From contig CAIXZH010000092.1 of assembly GCA_903923905.1 (NCBI GenBank), positions 1-64,000 of the forward strand: a stretch of 64,000 bases of DNA, in the 5' to 3' direction. Each line of letters opens with the position of its first letter. Position 1 is the stretch's first letter. Source of the DNA: an uncultured Bacteroidia bacterium (GTDB taxonomy: Bacteria > Bacteroidota > Bacteroidia > Bacteroidales > Prolixibacteraceae). A program made the position numbers and the translations under genes. The notes under the pieces were generated by a model. The model saw only the letters and a list, made by a program, of their open reading frames with translations, was not told the origin of the DNA and did not search any database. Below are positions 9,033-17,725 of this stretch, piece after piece.

Positions 9033-9067
9033 AGGAAGTTAACTGACAGCATATCAGCTAACTTCCT
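9033..9067 (-). terminator. Intrinsic terminator at the end of the ribose/ADP-ribose operon
   Basis: A 9-bp stem AGGAAGTTA / TAACTTCCT encloses a second pairing CTGA / TCAG, with one A-C mismatch between them, and a 7-base loop. On the minus strand it is followed by TTTTTCTG. It begins 34 bases after the stop of the last operon gene (9101) and separates that operon from the citrate lyase promoter. Confidence 0.8.
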
Positions 9068-9100
9068 CAATTCAAATAGTATTCTATAAAGAGCCGAATG

Positions 9101-10165
9101 TTAGTTTGCGTAGGTATATTTCCAGGTTTCGGTCGAACTATCAGCGGAAAGGAACTTATCAGCCTGAGTCACCCTGTTACTAGCGTCAAACGTGTAAGTA
9201 TAAGTTGACCTGTTCTTTACAATCGGAGTCACCCGAGGATCCCAATATTCAAAATAGTCAACCAGTTTTGCACTTGGTTTGCCAAATAGATTTCCCAATG
9301 CCTTCCATTCAGTGCCAGTTACATCATTAACTGCCTGAGGAAGACCATTAACATTATCTCCGATAGTGTAGTTGAATGCTTTTATCTTTTTAGCAGTAGT
9401 TCCATCATCGGCAAATGTGGTTAATTGGGAAACGCTTTCTGCTACATAATCAAGCTGATATTTCATATGGTCAGCTGAACTCCAGTATTCATGACCGTTA
9501 GTAAGTAATCCACCTGCGTTATAGTCATACGAAGAATAATCACCGCCATCCATCCAATCGTCTTTAATTATGCGGCCTGCAGAATCCAAGTTGTATAAAC
9601 CATAGGTTGAACCATCAGAAGCCTTGGTAATAGTTAATTTTCCGGATACTGAATAATCAAAATTAAGTGTCTTATCCAGACTACCTTCCCACATATCATC
9701 AATCTTGGTTACTTTGCCGGATGCATCATAGGTTATATCCCATTCTTCCGTACCGCCAGCCCATGCTGCATAAAATGAGATTGATTTAATCTGAGAACCG
9801 GTTGTAAATGTTTTGTCCTCGCCGTATCCTGTTCCATTGCCATTAGTTGCATATGCTCTTAAGTGATAAGCTGTTGCACCGGTTAAGCCAGTGATTGAGC
9901 TGGTAAACGCACCTATTCCTGTTCCGTCTGAAGTTTTGGAATCAGCAATGGTTGGATTGGCATTTTTGCTCCAGCATACACCCCTGGCAGTCACCGGTGA
10001 GGTACCTTCCAAAGTTATATTTCCACCAGAGGTTGCATTAATGCCGCTGACAGTAACTGCATCTGTAGTAACTGAGGGAGCACTGGTGCTATTATTCTTC
10101 TTGCATGCGAAAAACAACATAGCTACAAGGGCTACAATTGTCAAAAAATAAATCTTTTTTTTCAT
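9101..10165 (-). CDS. Lipoprotein with FN3-like domain and YD-type C-terminal region
   Basis: A 354-residue predicted lipoprotein of unknown function. The signal peptide ends in LFFAC with Cys21 as the lipidation site, followed by KKN. Residues about 35-125 have the Bacteroidota surface-protein pattern RGVCWSKNANPTI ... TGLTGATAYHLRAYATN, which resembles a fibronectin type III-like fold. Residues about 130-354 show repeated short units of the form Y-D-asparagine/serine-G-[KR]-[IV]-T (ITYDASGKVTKI, YNLDSAGRIIKDD, YTFDASNRVTQAD), which resemble YD/RHS-like beta repeats. There are no catalytic motifs. As the last gene before the terminator, 90 bases after the permease gene, it may be the extra surface glycan-binding or capture protein often found in Sus-like operons. 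That role is inferred from position only. Confidence 0.7.
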   Translation of the reverse strand: MKKKIYFLTIVALVAMLFFACKKNNSTSAPSVTTDAVTVSGINATSGGNITLEGTSPVTARGVCWSKNANPTIADSKTSDGTGIGAFTSSITGLTGATAYHLRAYATNGNGTGYGEDKTFTTGSQIKSISFYAAWAGGTEEWDITYDASGKVTKIDDMWEGSLDKTLNFDYSVSGKLTITKASDGSTYGLYNLDSAGRIIKDDWMDGGDYSSYDYNAGGLLTNGHEYWSSADHMKYQLDYVAESVSQLTTFADDGTTAKKIKAFNYTIGDNVNGLPQAVNDVTGTEWKALGNLFGKPSAKLVDYFEYWDPRVTPIVKNRSTYTYTFDASNRVTQADKFLSADSSTETWKYTYAN

Positions 10166-10255
10166 GATACTGTAAATTTAAAGTTAAAGAATAAAGGGTT
10201 AATAAAAATATTAGTTAATGAATAATTGTTTATTAGAATATTGATTTAAAGGACT

Positions 10256-11257
10256 TTAATTATTTCCGGCCACAATTATCATGACCAATCCTACAGCAAA
10301 GAGTATAAACATGAGAGACAATAATGCATTCACACTTTTTGGAGCACCTTTAAACTCTTTCCATATAAATACCCCCCAAAGCGCGGCTATTAGAGTGGCA
10401 CCCTGTCCCAGACCGTAAGAGATGGCGAATCCGGCTTTTCCTGCTGCGAGAATGCTGAGAGACATGCCGATACACCAGATCATACCACCTAAAATTCCTG
10501 TAAAGTGTTCTTTCATTCCACCTTTAAAATATTGATCGTAAGAAATGGGTGAACCCTCGAATGGCTTTTTCATCAAAATGGTATTAAACAGGAAATTACT
10601 GATCAAAATTCCGATCGAAAAAACAAATAATGCAGAATAGGGAGTTAAAAGACCAACCTCAGGGTTTTCCATACTTTTTGCCATTGAAGCGGCAACGAAA
10701 CGATAAAACATGGCCATTAAAACACCGCCAACAATCGAGATAATAATTCCTTTTGCTGGTACTTTTTGGGCCTGAACCGCTTTTCTTCCGTAAGCCAATG
10801 CATCAATAACAATAGCCAGACCCACCAAAGCAACACCGCCAAATAACCAAACAGGGTTTCCTTGTGGCATTCCAATATAATTGATAATCACGCCCAAAAC
10901 CAGAGCAATTCCAATACCCACCGGGAAAGCGACCGACATTCCTGCAATTGAAATAGCCGCAACTATCAGGATATTGGCCAGATTAAAAATGATACCACCT
11001 GCCAGTGCACTGAGAATACTTCCCGATTCGGCTTGCCTGAGGTTTTCAACAAATCCCATTCCCTGAGTCCCGCTACTCCCTAAAGTAAATCCCAGGATGA
11101 GCGAAAAAAGCAGGATTCCCAATACATAATCCCAATAGAAGAGTTCAAAACGCCAGCTTTTAGCAGCGATTTTCTGTGTGTTTGCCCATGATCCCCAGCA
11201 AAGCATGGTGATGAAACAAAGAACAACTGCGAGTGTGTAACTTCCTACAATAAACAT
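10256..11257 (-). CDS. GRP/RhaT-like sugar permease (probable ribose uptake)
   Basis: Integral membrane protein of 333 residues with about ten helices, of the glucose/ribose porter (GRP) branch of the drug/metabolite transporter superfamily. It starts with the helix MFIVGSYTLAVVLCFITMLCWGSWANTQ without a cleavable signal. The C-terminal half carries GGMIWCIGMSLSILAAGKAG and GLGQGATLIAALWGVFIWKEF, typical of this branch. It lies in the inner membrane and should import a free sugar made in the periplasm. A shared operon with ribokinase makes ribose the best guess. It sits 32 bases downstream of esterase 1. An L-rhamnose-type substrate is the main alternative. Confidence 0.82.
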   Translation of the reverse strand: MFIVGSYTLAVVLCFITMLCWGSWANTQKIAAKSWRFELFYWDYVLGILLFSLILGFTLGSSGTQGMGFVENLRQAESGSILSALAGGIIFNLANILIVAAISIAGMSVAFPVGIGIALVLGVIINYIGMPQGNPVWLFGGVALVGLAIVIDALAYGRKAVQAQKVPAKGIIISIVGGVLMAMFYRFVAASMAKSMENPEVGLLTPYSALFVFSIGILISNFLFNTILMKKPFEGSPISYDQYFKGGMKEHFTGILGGMIWCIGMSLSILAAGKAGFAISYGLGQGATLIAALWGVFIWKEFKGAPKSVNALLSLMFILFAVGLVMIIVAGNN

Positions 11258-11289
11258 TTTTTAAAGTTTTAGTTAATATTAATTAAGAG

Positions 11290-12849
11290 TTACTGATGAA
11301 ATTTATTTGATATAAATACATTAATTTCGGGCAAGCCGGTCAAAAACCATTCAAAGCCCCCAATACCTTCACGTACGCGGTATTCATGCCGTATATCTTT
11401 GTCATGCAGTAAGATATGTGCATTTCCGTTGCCTCTATAAAAATTTCCCTTATCGGGTGCATCAATAAATATTGCGGTATGTTCAAGTGTTTTAGGCTTT
11501 AATTCTGAAATCAGGTTTGAAATGGAGTCATTGGCAAGAAACCCATCGGAAAGGATGCACGAACTGAACTGCTCGGTGTTCATTATTGTAGCAAAGGTTT
11601 GTATTGCCTCATCCTGAAATCCGGCCAATGCACGGAAACGAAATCCTTTGCGGATTCTTAATTTGTCTTCAAATACAGGAAGATTCGTTTTAAACTGACC
11701 TAAATCCTTTGCGGATATAAATACCACTAACATAGGGCATACTTCGTCACGCTGGATCTTCTGGTTTACCAATCCGGCAATCGCAAATTGCTGCGATTCT
11801 GAGAAATTTCCGGCCAGGTAAATAACTGGATACAACCGGCAAGTAGTTTCATATTCGGCAGGCACGAATGCATTAACAGATTCATTGCCTACAGTCAGTT
11901 TTAACATTTGTTTGAAGGGCAACCTGCTAACCGCAGAATTTAACTGAATATCTCCCCGATATGGTTTTGATTCGAATACGTCGCTGAGGAAATTAAGGCC
12001 GTTTGGCAGACATGAACGCCAGAAAGCAAATTCGTGGCCACCATTCGTAATCCTGAATTCATGCGAAAACTTCTTGTCTCTTAGTAGTATATGTAATTCT
12101 TCATTACTTCGGCAAAGTGTTTGTTCATCATCACCATTGGCAATGAAAATTTTTAATCCGCTTAGTTTCGATAAATCTTCTTGAGAAAAAATCTGAAAGG
12201 GATTGTTGTGCCTGTAATAGTCCGTGATTCTGTCGTTTCCAATTTTTCCTATGCCGCCAAAAATACGTCCCCATTGCTGATTCCAGCCCGTAGAATCTTC
12301 TTTCATATATTGTTGGTCGGTTCGGATGGAAATACTTAAAGGGACACAAGAGCCGAACACCTCAGGATTTTTCATAGGGAGAATTAATGTTCCGAATCCG
12401 CCCATAGAATAACCCATGGTTGCACGGTGCTGACGATCGGCAATGGTGTGGTATTTGTTGTCGATAAATGGAATCAATTCCTGGATAAACATATCCTGAT
12501 ACCTGAATGCACCAGAAAAATCATTTACGTAATAACTACGGAATCCTTGCGGCATCACATAAATCATCGGAACAATCGCTTTTTCCTGAACAGCTTTGTC
12601 TGCAATCTGGCTAATTTGACCATATTCAAGCCATGAAGTTTCATCATCTCCCAATCCGTGAAGCAGATAAACAACAGGATAGCTATGATTAACCGTAAAG
12701 TAGTCTTGCGGCAGGCAAATTGAATATTTCACTTCCTGTCCCAAAATTTTACTGAAAAAGCTCAGGCTCTCTACGATCCGGACATCCTGAGCAAACAATG
12801 TGTTCAGTAAAATCAGAGATAAAAAATAAGTAGTCAACAGCCTTTTCAT
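11290..12849 (-). CDS. Periplasmic esterase fused to a degenerate esterase domain (esterase 1)
   Basis: A 519-residue exported protein with an N-terminal signal peptide ending near LFAQ (residue 21). Residues about 25-290 are an esterase D/feruloyl esterase-type alpha/beta hydrolase (PF00756) with a complete set of motifs: oxyanion-region YLLHGLGDDE, nucleophile elbow GYSMGG with Ser148, acid candidates Asp240/241 in NGDDE, and His272 in NGGHEF. Residues about 300-519 repeat the same fold (FVPAEYETTCRLYPVIYLAG; HILLHDKDIRHEYRVRE), but the elbow reads LAGFQDEA with Gln412 in the Ser position, and the His is replaced by glycine in EGIGGFEW. The second half is therefore a pseudo-enzyme, perhaps for binding. 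The protein is 1 base from esterase 2 and probably arose from it, or vice versa, by duplication. It would remove acyl groups from the operon's substrate. Confidence 0.85.
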   Translation of the reverse strand: MKRLLTTYFLSLILLNTLFAQDVRIVESLSFFSKILGQEVKYSICLPQDYFTVNHSYPVVYLLHGLGDDETSWLEYGQISQIADKAVQEKAIVPMIYVMPQGFRSYYVNDFSGAFRYQDMFIQELIPFIDNKYHTIADRQHRATMGYSMGGFGTLILPMKNPEVFGSCVPLSISIRTDQQYMKEDSTGWNQQWGRIFGGIGKIGNDRITDYYRHNNPFQIFSQEDLSKLSGLKIFIANGDDEQTLCRSNEELHILLRDKKFSHEFRITNGGHEFAFWRSCLPNGLNFLSDVFESKPYRGDIQLNSAVSRLPFKQMLKLTVGNESVNAFVPAEYETTCRLYPVIYLAGNFSESQQFAIAGLVNQKIQRDEVCPMLVVFISAKDLGQFKTNLPVFEDKLRIRKGFRFRALAGFQDEAIQTFATIMNTEQFSSCILSDGFLANDSISNLISELKPKTLEHTAIFIDAPDKGNFYRGNGNAHILLHDKDIRHEYRVREGIGGFEWFLTGLPEINVFISNKFHQ

Positions 12850-12850
12850 A

Positions 12851-14470
12851 TTATTGATTTTTCAATTTTAAGGACAAATAAAACAGTGACTGATTCAATC
12901 CGTTAATGGTTGATTGAAGCGAAGTAGTGCCTTGTCTGACACGATATTCGAACGCATTTCCTTTATTCCTGATATCAACGAATAGGTCGTAATTACTCTC
13001 GTAAAAGTCTGACTTATCGGTTACATCGACATAATAATAAACTCCGGGAATAGCCTGAGTATTGGCCGGAAGTTTGGCGTTATACAGGAAAACGCCATTG
13101 AAAATCGTTTGAACTCCGGAAATCAGGTCGCAAACATTGGCGCCACCTTGCTCATTTCCCATGAAAACCTTCCCCTTATTATCCGCAACCAGCCTATAAT
13201 TGGTATTAATCTGGTTTATGATTTGTGTAAGAACATCGCTTGTAATCTCAGAGGAACCTTCCGGAATCTCAACGATTACTGAATTTGGAATATTTCCGGC
13301 TACCATGCTGTTATTCAGGAATGATAATACGCTGGTGGCATTTTCGGTACGTGAGGCACCGGCAAAATCGTGCAGCCAAAAAATTACCGGATACGAATTG
13401 CTGGCCAAATTGTAATCGATCGGTTTGAAAATTCCTAACTGAATGTCGCTTCCATTAAGGTTTTCCAAAGTATACTGACTTGATGGAATCAGATTTCCAA
13501 TGTTTACAGGATCCGGATTTTCAGGATAGGTTTTCCCTGCAAAACCATAGCTAATAAATTTAAGTGCTTCAGGAAGTGCTGGATGCCAGTATTCCCAGTT
13601 GTGTCCTCCGTTGCGTACACGGTATTCGTGCGGAATCTTGCGGTCACGCATTAGGTTGTGCAAAGATCCGTTGGTAATGTAAAGTGATTCTTCATCGTCA
13701 CCACAATCCATTAAAATCTTCAGACCCGAATATTTCGATAGGTCATTCTGATCGAAGAAATGGAAGGGGCTGTACAGTTTAAAATAGTCGGTCAGCCGTG
13801 CTTGCCCGGTCATTCCAAAACCTCCAAAAATAGAACCCCACTGACTGTTGAAATTACTTTGAGTTTCGGCCAAGTATTGTTCGTCGGTACGGAATGACAT
13901 ACTCAATGGAACACTGATACTGAAAACTTCAGGATGCATCGACGGTAGGATCAAAGCCCCGTAACCGCCCATTGAATAGCCCATTACTGCACGAGATTGT
14001 GGATTCTTCTTGGTCCTGTAAAGCCGATCAATTTCGGGCACAAGTTCACTGGCAAAGAAATTCATGTATGGATAACTACCGTTGTACCGATTTACGTAGT
14101 ACGAGTTAAACCCCTGAGGCATAACAAATATCATCGGTCCGTTTGCCGACACATCTTTGTCGGCATAATACTGAATCAGTCCATCACCAACCCAGGCCGA
14201 TTGATTGTCACCAAATCCATGAAGCAAGTAAACCACAGGAAAAGAATCATTCGAGCTCGCATAGTTATCCGGAAGCAAAACTTCGTAACCAACTGAATTA
14301 TTGAGTATTTTACTGGTTATAGATTCATTCTTGAGGAGACGGACAAAGGGTTTTTCCGGTTCTTTTGGAATATCAGGGGTTTTAGTGCAATCCATCATAC
14401 CCCAAACGAGGATTCCAACTGAAATAATGAGCATTCGTAAGCATCTGGAAATGAGTATAGGGTATCGCAT
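12851..14470 (-). CDS. Esterase fused to a degenerate esterase domain (esterase 2)
   Basis: Paralogue of the next gene, 539 residues, with the same two-domain plan. The N-terminal helix ends in WGMMDC-TK; Cys28 may be lipidated although Asp at -1 is unusual. The first domain (about 45-310) has YLLHGFGDNQ, GYSMGG with Ser166, Asp258/259 in CGDDEE and His290 in NGGHNW, so it should be active. The second (about 330-539) has YPVIFWLHDFAG in the right place, but the elbow reads MGNEQGG with Glu440 instead of Ser, and no His is found near the C-terminal VRQGTTS. It overlaps nothing: 14 bases separate it from the ADP-ribosylglycohydrolase gene upstream. Role inferred: periplasmic or membrane-bound deacylation. 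The acyl group and substrate cannot be told from the sequence. Confidence 0.85.
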   Translation of the reverse strand: MRYPILISRCLRMLIISVGILVWGMMDCTKTPDIPKEPEKPFVRLLKNESITSKILNNSVGYEVLLPDNYASSNDSFPVVYLLHGFGDNQSAWVGDGLIQYYADKDVSANGPMIFVMPQGFNSYYVNRYNGSYPYMNFFASELVPEIDRLYRTKKNPQSRAVMGYSMGGYGALILPSMHPEVFSISVPLSMSFRTDEQYLAETQSNFNSQWGSIFGGFGMTGQARLTDYFKLYSPFHFFDQNDLSKYSGLKILMDCGDDEESLYITNGSLHNLMRDRKIPHEYRVRNGGHNWEYWHPALPEALKFISYGFAGKTYPENPDPVNIGNLIPSSQYTLENLNGSDIQLGIFKPIDYNLASNSYPVIFWLHDFAGASRTENATSVLSFLNNSMVAGNIPNSVIVEIPEGSSEITSDVLTQIINQINTNYRLVADNKGKVFMGNEQGGANVCDLISGVQTIFNGVFLYNAKLPANTQAIPGVYYYVDVTDKSDFYESNYDLFVDIRNKGNAFEYRVRQGTTSLQSTINGLNQSLFYLSLKLKNQ

Positions 14471-14484
14471 CAGCTTATGGTTTA

Positions 14485-16056
14485 TTAATATGGATTAATA
14501 AGTTTGGCGGGAGCATCGGCATAAACTACATACGATTTCATCGTTATCCTGAAATCAGGATTCTGGTTCACCCATTTTATTTCGAGTTTATGATCCCCGT
14601 TTTTCAACATATACTTATGGTAGATATCATACTTTCGCACGATATAATCGTATGGCATACGATCCTGTTCAACTTTTGCACCATCGATATAAACATCCAG
14701 CAGGGCTACAAAATCACTTTTAGCAACACCACACTGACTTTTTACATTTCCCAAAACCACAATACCATTTCCTGTAAAATCAATTTTTATGGTTTCATCC
14801 AGAAAATCTTTCCGAACCAGAAGTTCATAGGTGGGAAACATTCCTCCGAATGATTGTTCAAACTTTACAGTTTCGGGTTTTTGAACTTGGATGGTGATTT
14901 GATCATTTGTCAGTTCTCCCCCGTTTTGTATAATCCGCTGAACTGCATGCTTATTGCTTAGTTTGTATATCTGGTTTAACGTTAAATCACTATAGGGGAA
15001 TTTTAAATCCTGAACCTTCTCAATGGCTGGTTTCCAAAATGCAGGGATTTTTTCATAACCGAGAATTGCGCCCAAAATACCAGCACTAACTGCCGGATTA
15101 CTATCTGAATCCTGACCGCTTCGGGTAGTGACATCCATTGTTTTAAAGAAATCCTTCGCCCCGTATAAAAGTCCCATAACCACGTAAGCCGCATTAACAC
15201 TGGCATCAATATTGATTGCATTATAAGCCCCTTCCGGACAACCAACTTCTGAGGTATGCTTCTTTTCAAATTCAAACCAACATTGCTTCCAGTCGTTCGG
15301 ATATTGATTATGCCAGCTGATAACATCACTTATCGCATGGTAAAACTTACTTTTTTCAGGAATGGATGTTAAAGCCTGGGCAATAATAAAATCGATATCA
15401 TCGGATATGAACGCCATCGAGTACATTGCAGCCACAAAAACGCCACCATACCAACCATCCCCTGAATTGGTGATATGACCCACACGATCGCAAATTTCGG
15501 AGGCTGAGTTGATCATTCCGGGCGACATCATTCCTATAAAGTCAGATTCTATCATAAAATCGATATCATTTGCGTGAGGGTTATTCATCCAGTTTCCTGA
15601 TGCCGGAGGCATCATCCCATTCAGAATATTGTAGCGGGCTGCCTGATTGGCATGCCAGAGTTTAAAATCGTGGTGGGCAAAAGAGAGTGCGAAAGAGTCA
15701 GCCGGTGCTTTGAATCCACATTTTTCAAGTACCTCAACAAATGTCAGGTCCATATAAACATCATCATACAAACCCGGATCTGAAGAGAATAAATCTTTAA
15801 TATAATCGTCATACCAGACTATCTTCTGATAATCATGAATCATTGTTCCCTTAAACTGGAATTCTGTAGGACCCCCATAAGTACAGCCAATAGTTTGACC
15901 TGCCCAGCCACCTTTAATTTTGTCCTGCAATGCACTTAATGTCAGGGTCGCTTTCCCTGGAAGAGCTGATACCGGTTTTACTACTCTGCCATATAAGGAG
16001 GAAACACAACCACAAAGGGCCAGAAGTGAAAGGATAAAATATGTTCTTTTTTTCAT
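14485..16056 (-). CDS. ADP-ribosylglycohydrolase-family protein 1 (exported)
   Basis: A 523-residue exported protein with a likely lipoprotein signal (LCGC, Cys17). Residues about 42-370 form the all-helical ADP-ribosylglycohydrolase fold (PF03747): KIKGGWAGQTIGCTYGGPTEF, then the metal-site motif DDVYMDL at 98-104, and GQDSDSNPA at 314-322, which supplies the second aspartate pair. Canonical family members have DDT near the first site, so this subgroup is divergent and may act on a nucleoside or other ribosyl N-glycoside rather than on ADP-ribosylated protein. Residues about 390-523 are a beta-rich C-terminal domain (DFTGNGIVVLGN; DVYIDG) that looks like a carbohydrate-binding or lid domain. 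It is a tandem duplicate of the gene 8 bases upstream. Confidence 0.88.
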   Translation of the reverse strand: MKKRTYFILSLLALCGCVSSLYGRVVKPVSALPGKATLTLSALQDKIKGGWAGQTIGCTYGGPTEFQFKGTMIHDYQKIVWYDDYIKDLFSSDPGLYDDVYMDLTFVEVLEKCGFKAPADSFALSFAHHDFKLWHANQAARYNILNGMMPPASGNWMNNPHANDIDFMIESDFIGMMSPGMINSASEICDRVGHITNSGDGWYGGVFVAAMYSMAFISDDIDFIIAQALTSIPEKSKFYHAISDVISWHNQYPNDWKQCWFEFEKKHTSEVGCPEGAYNAINIDASVNAAYVVMGLLYGAKDFFKTMDVTTRSGQDSDSNPAVSAGILGAILGYEKIPAFWKPAIEKVQDLKFPYSDLTLNQIYKLSNKHAVQRIIQNGGELTNDQITIQVQKPETVKFEQSFGGMFPTYELLVRKDFLDETIKIDFTGNGIVVLGNVKSQCGVAKSDFVALLDVYIDGAKVEQDRMPYDYIVRKYDIYHKYMLKNGDHKLEIKWVNQNPDFRITMKSYVVYADAPAKLINPY

Positions 16057-16064
16057 AAAGAGAG

Positions 16065-17672
16065 CTATTGCGGTAAATTACTTTGTGGTTGATTCTCAGA
16101 ATAAATAATGATATCATTAATTCTAATTTCATACTTACTATTGGGATTCAGCCATTTAAGCCTGACATTATGCTTTCCCTCACTGAGTTGGTATTTCCAA
16201 GCCGGCTCGAGTCTTCGGGAAGTGTTTTTCATGGGCATTTTGACCAATTCATTCGGTTTGCCATCAATATACACTTCCAGTTCAGCTACATATGTGTCAT
16301 TAGGCTCAGCCAGACCAAATACCTCAGATCCTACTCTTTTCGAGACACGATCGATATAATCTTTATCGATTTTCGAATTCTTCACAAGATTCCCGTAAAA
16401 AACGTAACCGTTTCCAAAAAAGTCGTATGAAAGCTCATCGGTGAATGAACGGTCAAATCTGTCACGGAATATTGGAAAGGTTTTTTCAAAATTCTGCTCA
16501 TATGCCACCGGAACAGGCGCTGCAAAAGGAATCATTACCTTGTCGCTATCAACGGTTCCTCCGGCTAGTTTAATCATTGCCAATGCATGCTTAAAACTTA
16601 AATCATATGCATTATTGAGAGATACAGTGGTTCCCTCGAAATTTAAAGGTTCAATTTCCTTCAGAGGTTTGAGCCAGAATAACGGGATACCGGAATACCC
16701 AAGCATGACACCCAGAATACCTCCCACTGAAGCAGGGTTGGAATCGGCATCCTGACCGCACCGGGCTGTAATATCCAAAGATTTTGTAAAGTCACCCTTA
16801 CCATATAAAAGTCCGATGGCATCATAGGCCGAATTTATTTTTGCATCAATATTGAAGGATAAGAAAACCCCTTTAGGACAGCCAACATCATTATTCCATT
16901 TCTTTTCAAGTTCAAACCATGTGGCCTGCCAGTCGTCTGGATACTGTTTGTGCCATTTAATAACATCAGCAATACAATCATGGAATTTTGTATCTGCCGG
17001 AATAGTTTGTACAGCCTGTTCTACAATTTCGCTGACATCATCCGAAACAAACGCCAGAGAGTACATCGCAGAGATAAAGACCCCTCCATACCAGCCATCA
17101 CCACTGTTCATAATATGGCCCACACGATTGGCTACCTCAGTGGCAGAATTCACCATGCCGGGAGTCATCATTCCGATAAAATCAGATTCAATCTGAAAAT
17201 CGATATCATCGGCATGTGGATTATTTTTCCAATTCCCGGACTTTGGAGGCATGATTCCATTCAGAATGTTGTATCTCGAAGCCTGGTTTGCATGTGCAAG
17301 ATGGTATGCAGTTCCGGCCCAGTGATGGGCTATGGTATCCATAGAAACATTTAGTCCGAATTTTTCGAAAACGTCCACAAAATTCAAATCGGTATAAATA
17401 TCGTCGAACAGACCGGGTTTCTTGTCAAACCAGTATTTTACATATCCCTCACGCCAAGGAATATTCTGATAATCAGTGATTAACGATCCCTGGTATTTGA
17501 ATTCAACAGGAGCGCCATAAACAACACCAATGGTCTGTCCTGCCCATCCCCCTTTGATTTTATCCTGAAGCCGGATTTTGGTCAGAACATTTTGTTTCCC
17601 TGAAGCAGAAAAACTCAGCAGGCAAATTCCAATTACCAGATATCCAAAAATATTTTTTATCGAATATTGCAT
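16065..17672 (-). CDS. ADP-ribosylglycohydrolase-family protein 2 (exported)
   Basis: A 535-residue protein with a cleavable signal peptide (residues about 1-25, ending in SASG). It closely parallels the downstream copy: RLQDKIKGGWAGQTIGVVYGAPVEF, metal motif DDIYTDL at 90-96, and ARCGQDADSNPAS, in which one acidic step differs from copy 1 (DADSN instead of DSDSN). Blocks such as ANQASRYNILNGIMPPKSGNW are shared almost unchanged, so the pair arose by recent duplication. The C-terminal beta domain (about 400-535) contains YDFFGNGYVFYGN and EVYIDGKP, again as in copy 1. Predicted to work in the periplasm, releasing ribose or a ribosyl compound. Exact substrate unknown. Confidence 0.88.
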   Translation of the reverse strand: MQYSIKNIFGYLVIGICLLSFSASGKQNVLTKIRLQDKIKGGWAGQTIGVVYGAPVEFKYQGSLITDYQNIPWREGYVKYWFDKKPGLFDDIYTDLNFVDVFEKFGLNVSMDTIAHHWAGTAYHLAHANQASRYNILNGIMPPKSGNWKNNPHADDIDFQIESDFIGMMTPGMVNSATEVANRVGHIMNSGDGWYGGVFISAMYSLAFVSDDVSEIVEQAVQTIPADTKFHDCIADVIKWHKQYPDDWQATWFELEKKWNNDVGCPKGVFLSFNIDAKINSAYDAIGLLYGKGDFTKSLDITARCGQDADSNPASVGGILGVMLGYSGIPLFWLKPLKEIEPLNFEGTTVSLNNAYDLSFKHALAMIKLAGGTVDSDKVMIPFAAPVPVAYEQNFEKTFPIFRDRFDRSFTDELSYDFFGNGYVFYGNLVKNSKIDKDYIDRVSKRVGSEVFGLAEPNDTYVAELEVYIDGKPNELVKMPMKNTSRRLEPAWKYQLSEGKHNVRLKWLNPNSKYEIRINDIIIYSENQPQSNLPQ

Positions 17673-17725
17673 TTTCTACTTAAATTTAAACTTGAAAAAC
17701 AATAAAAAACCAGCCTTTTAATTCA

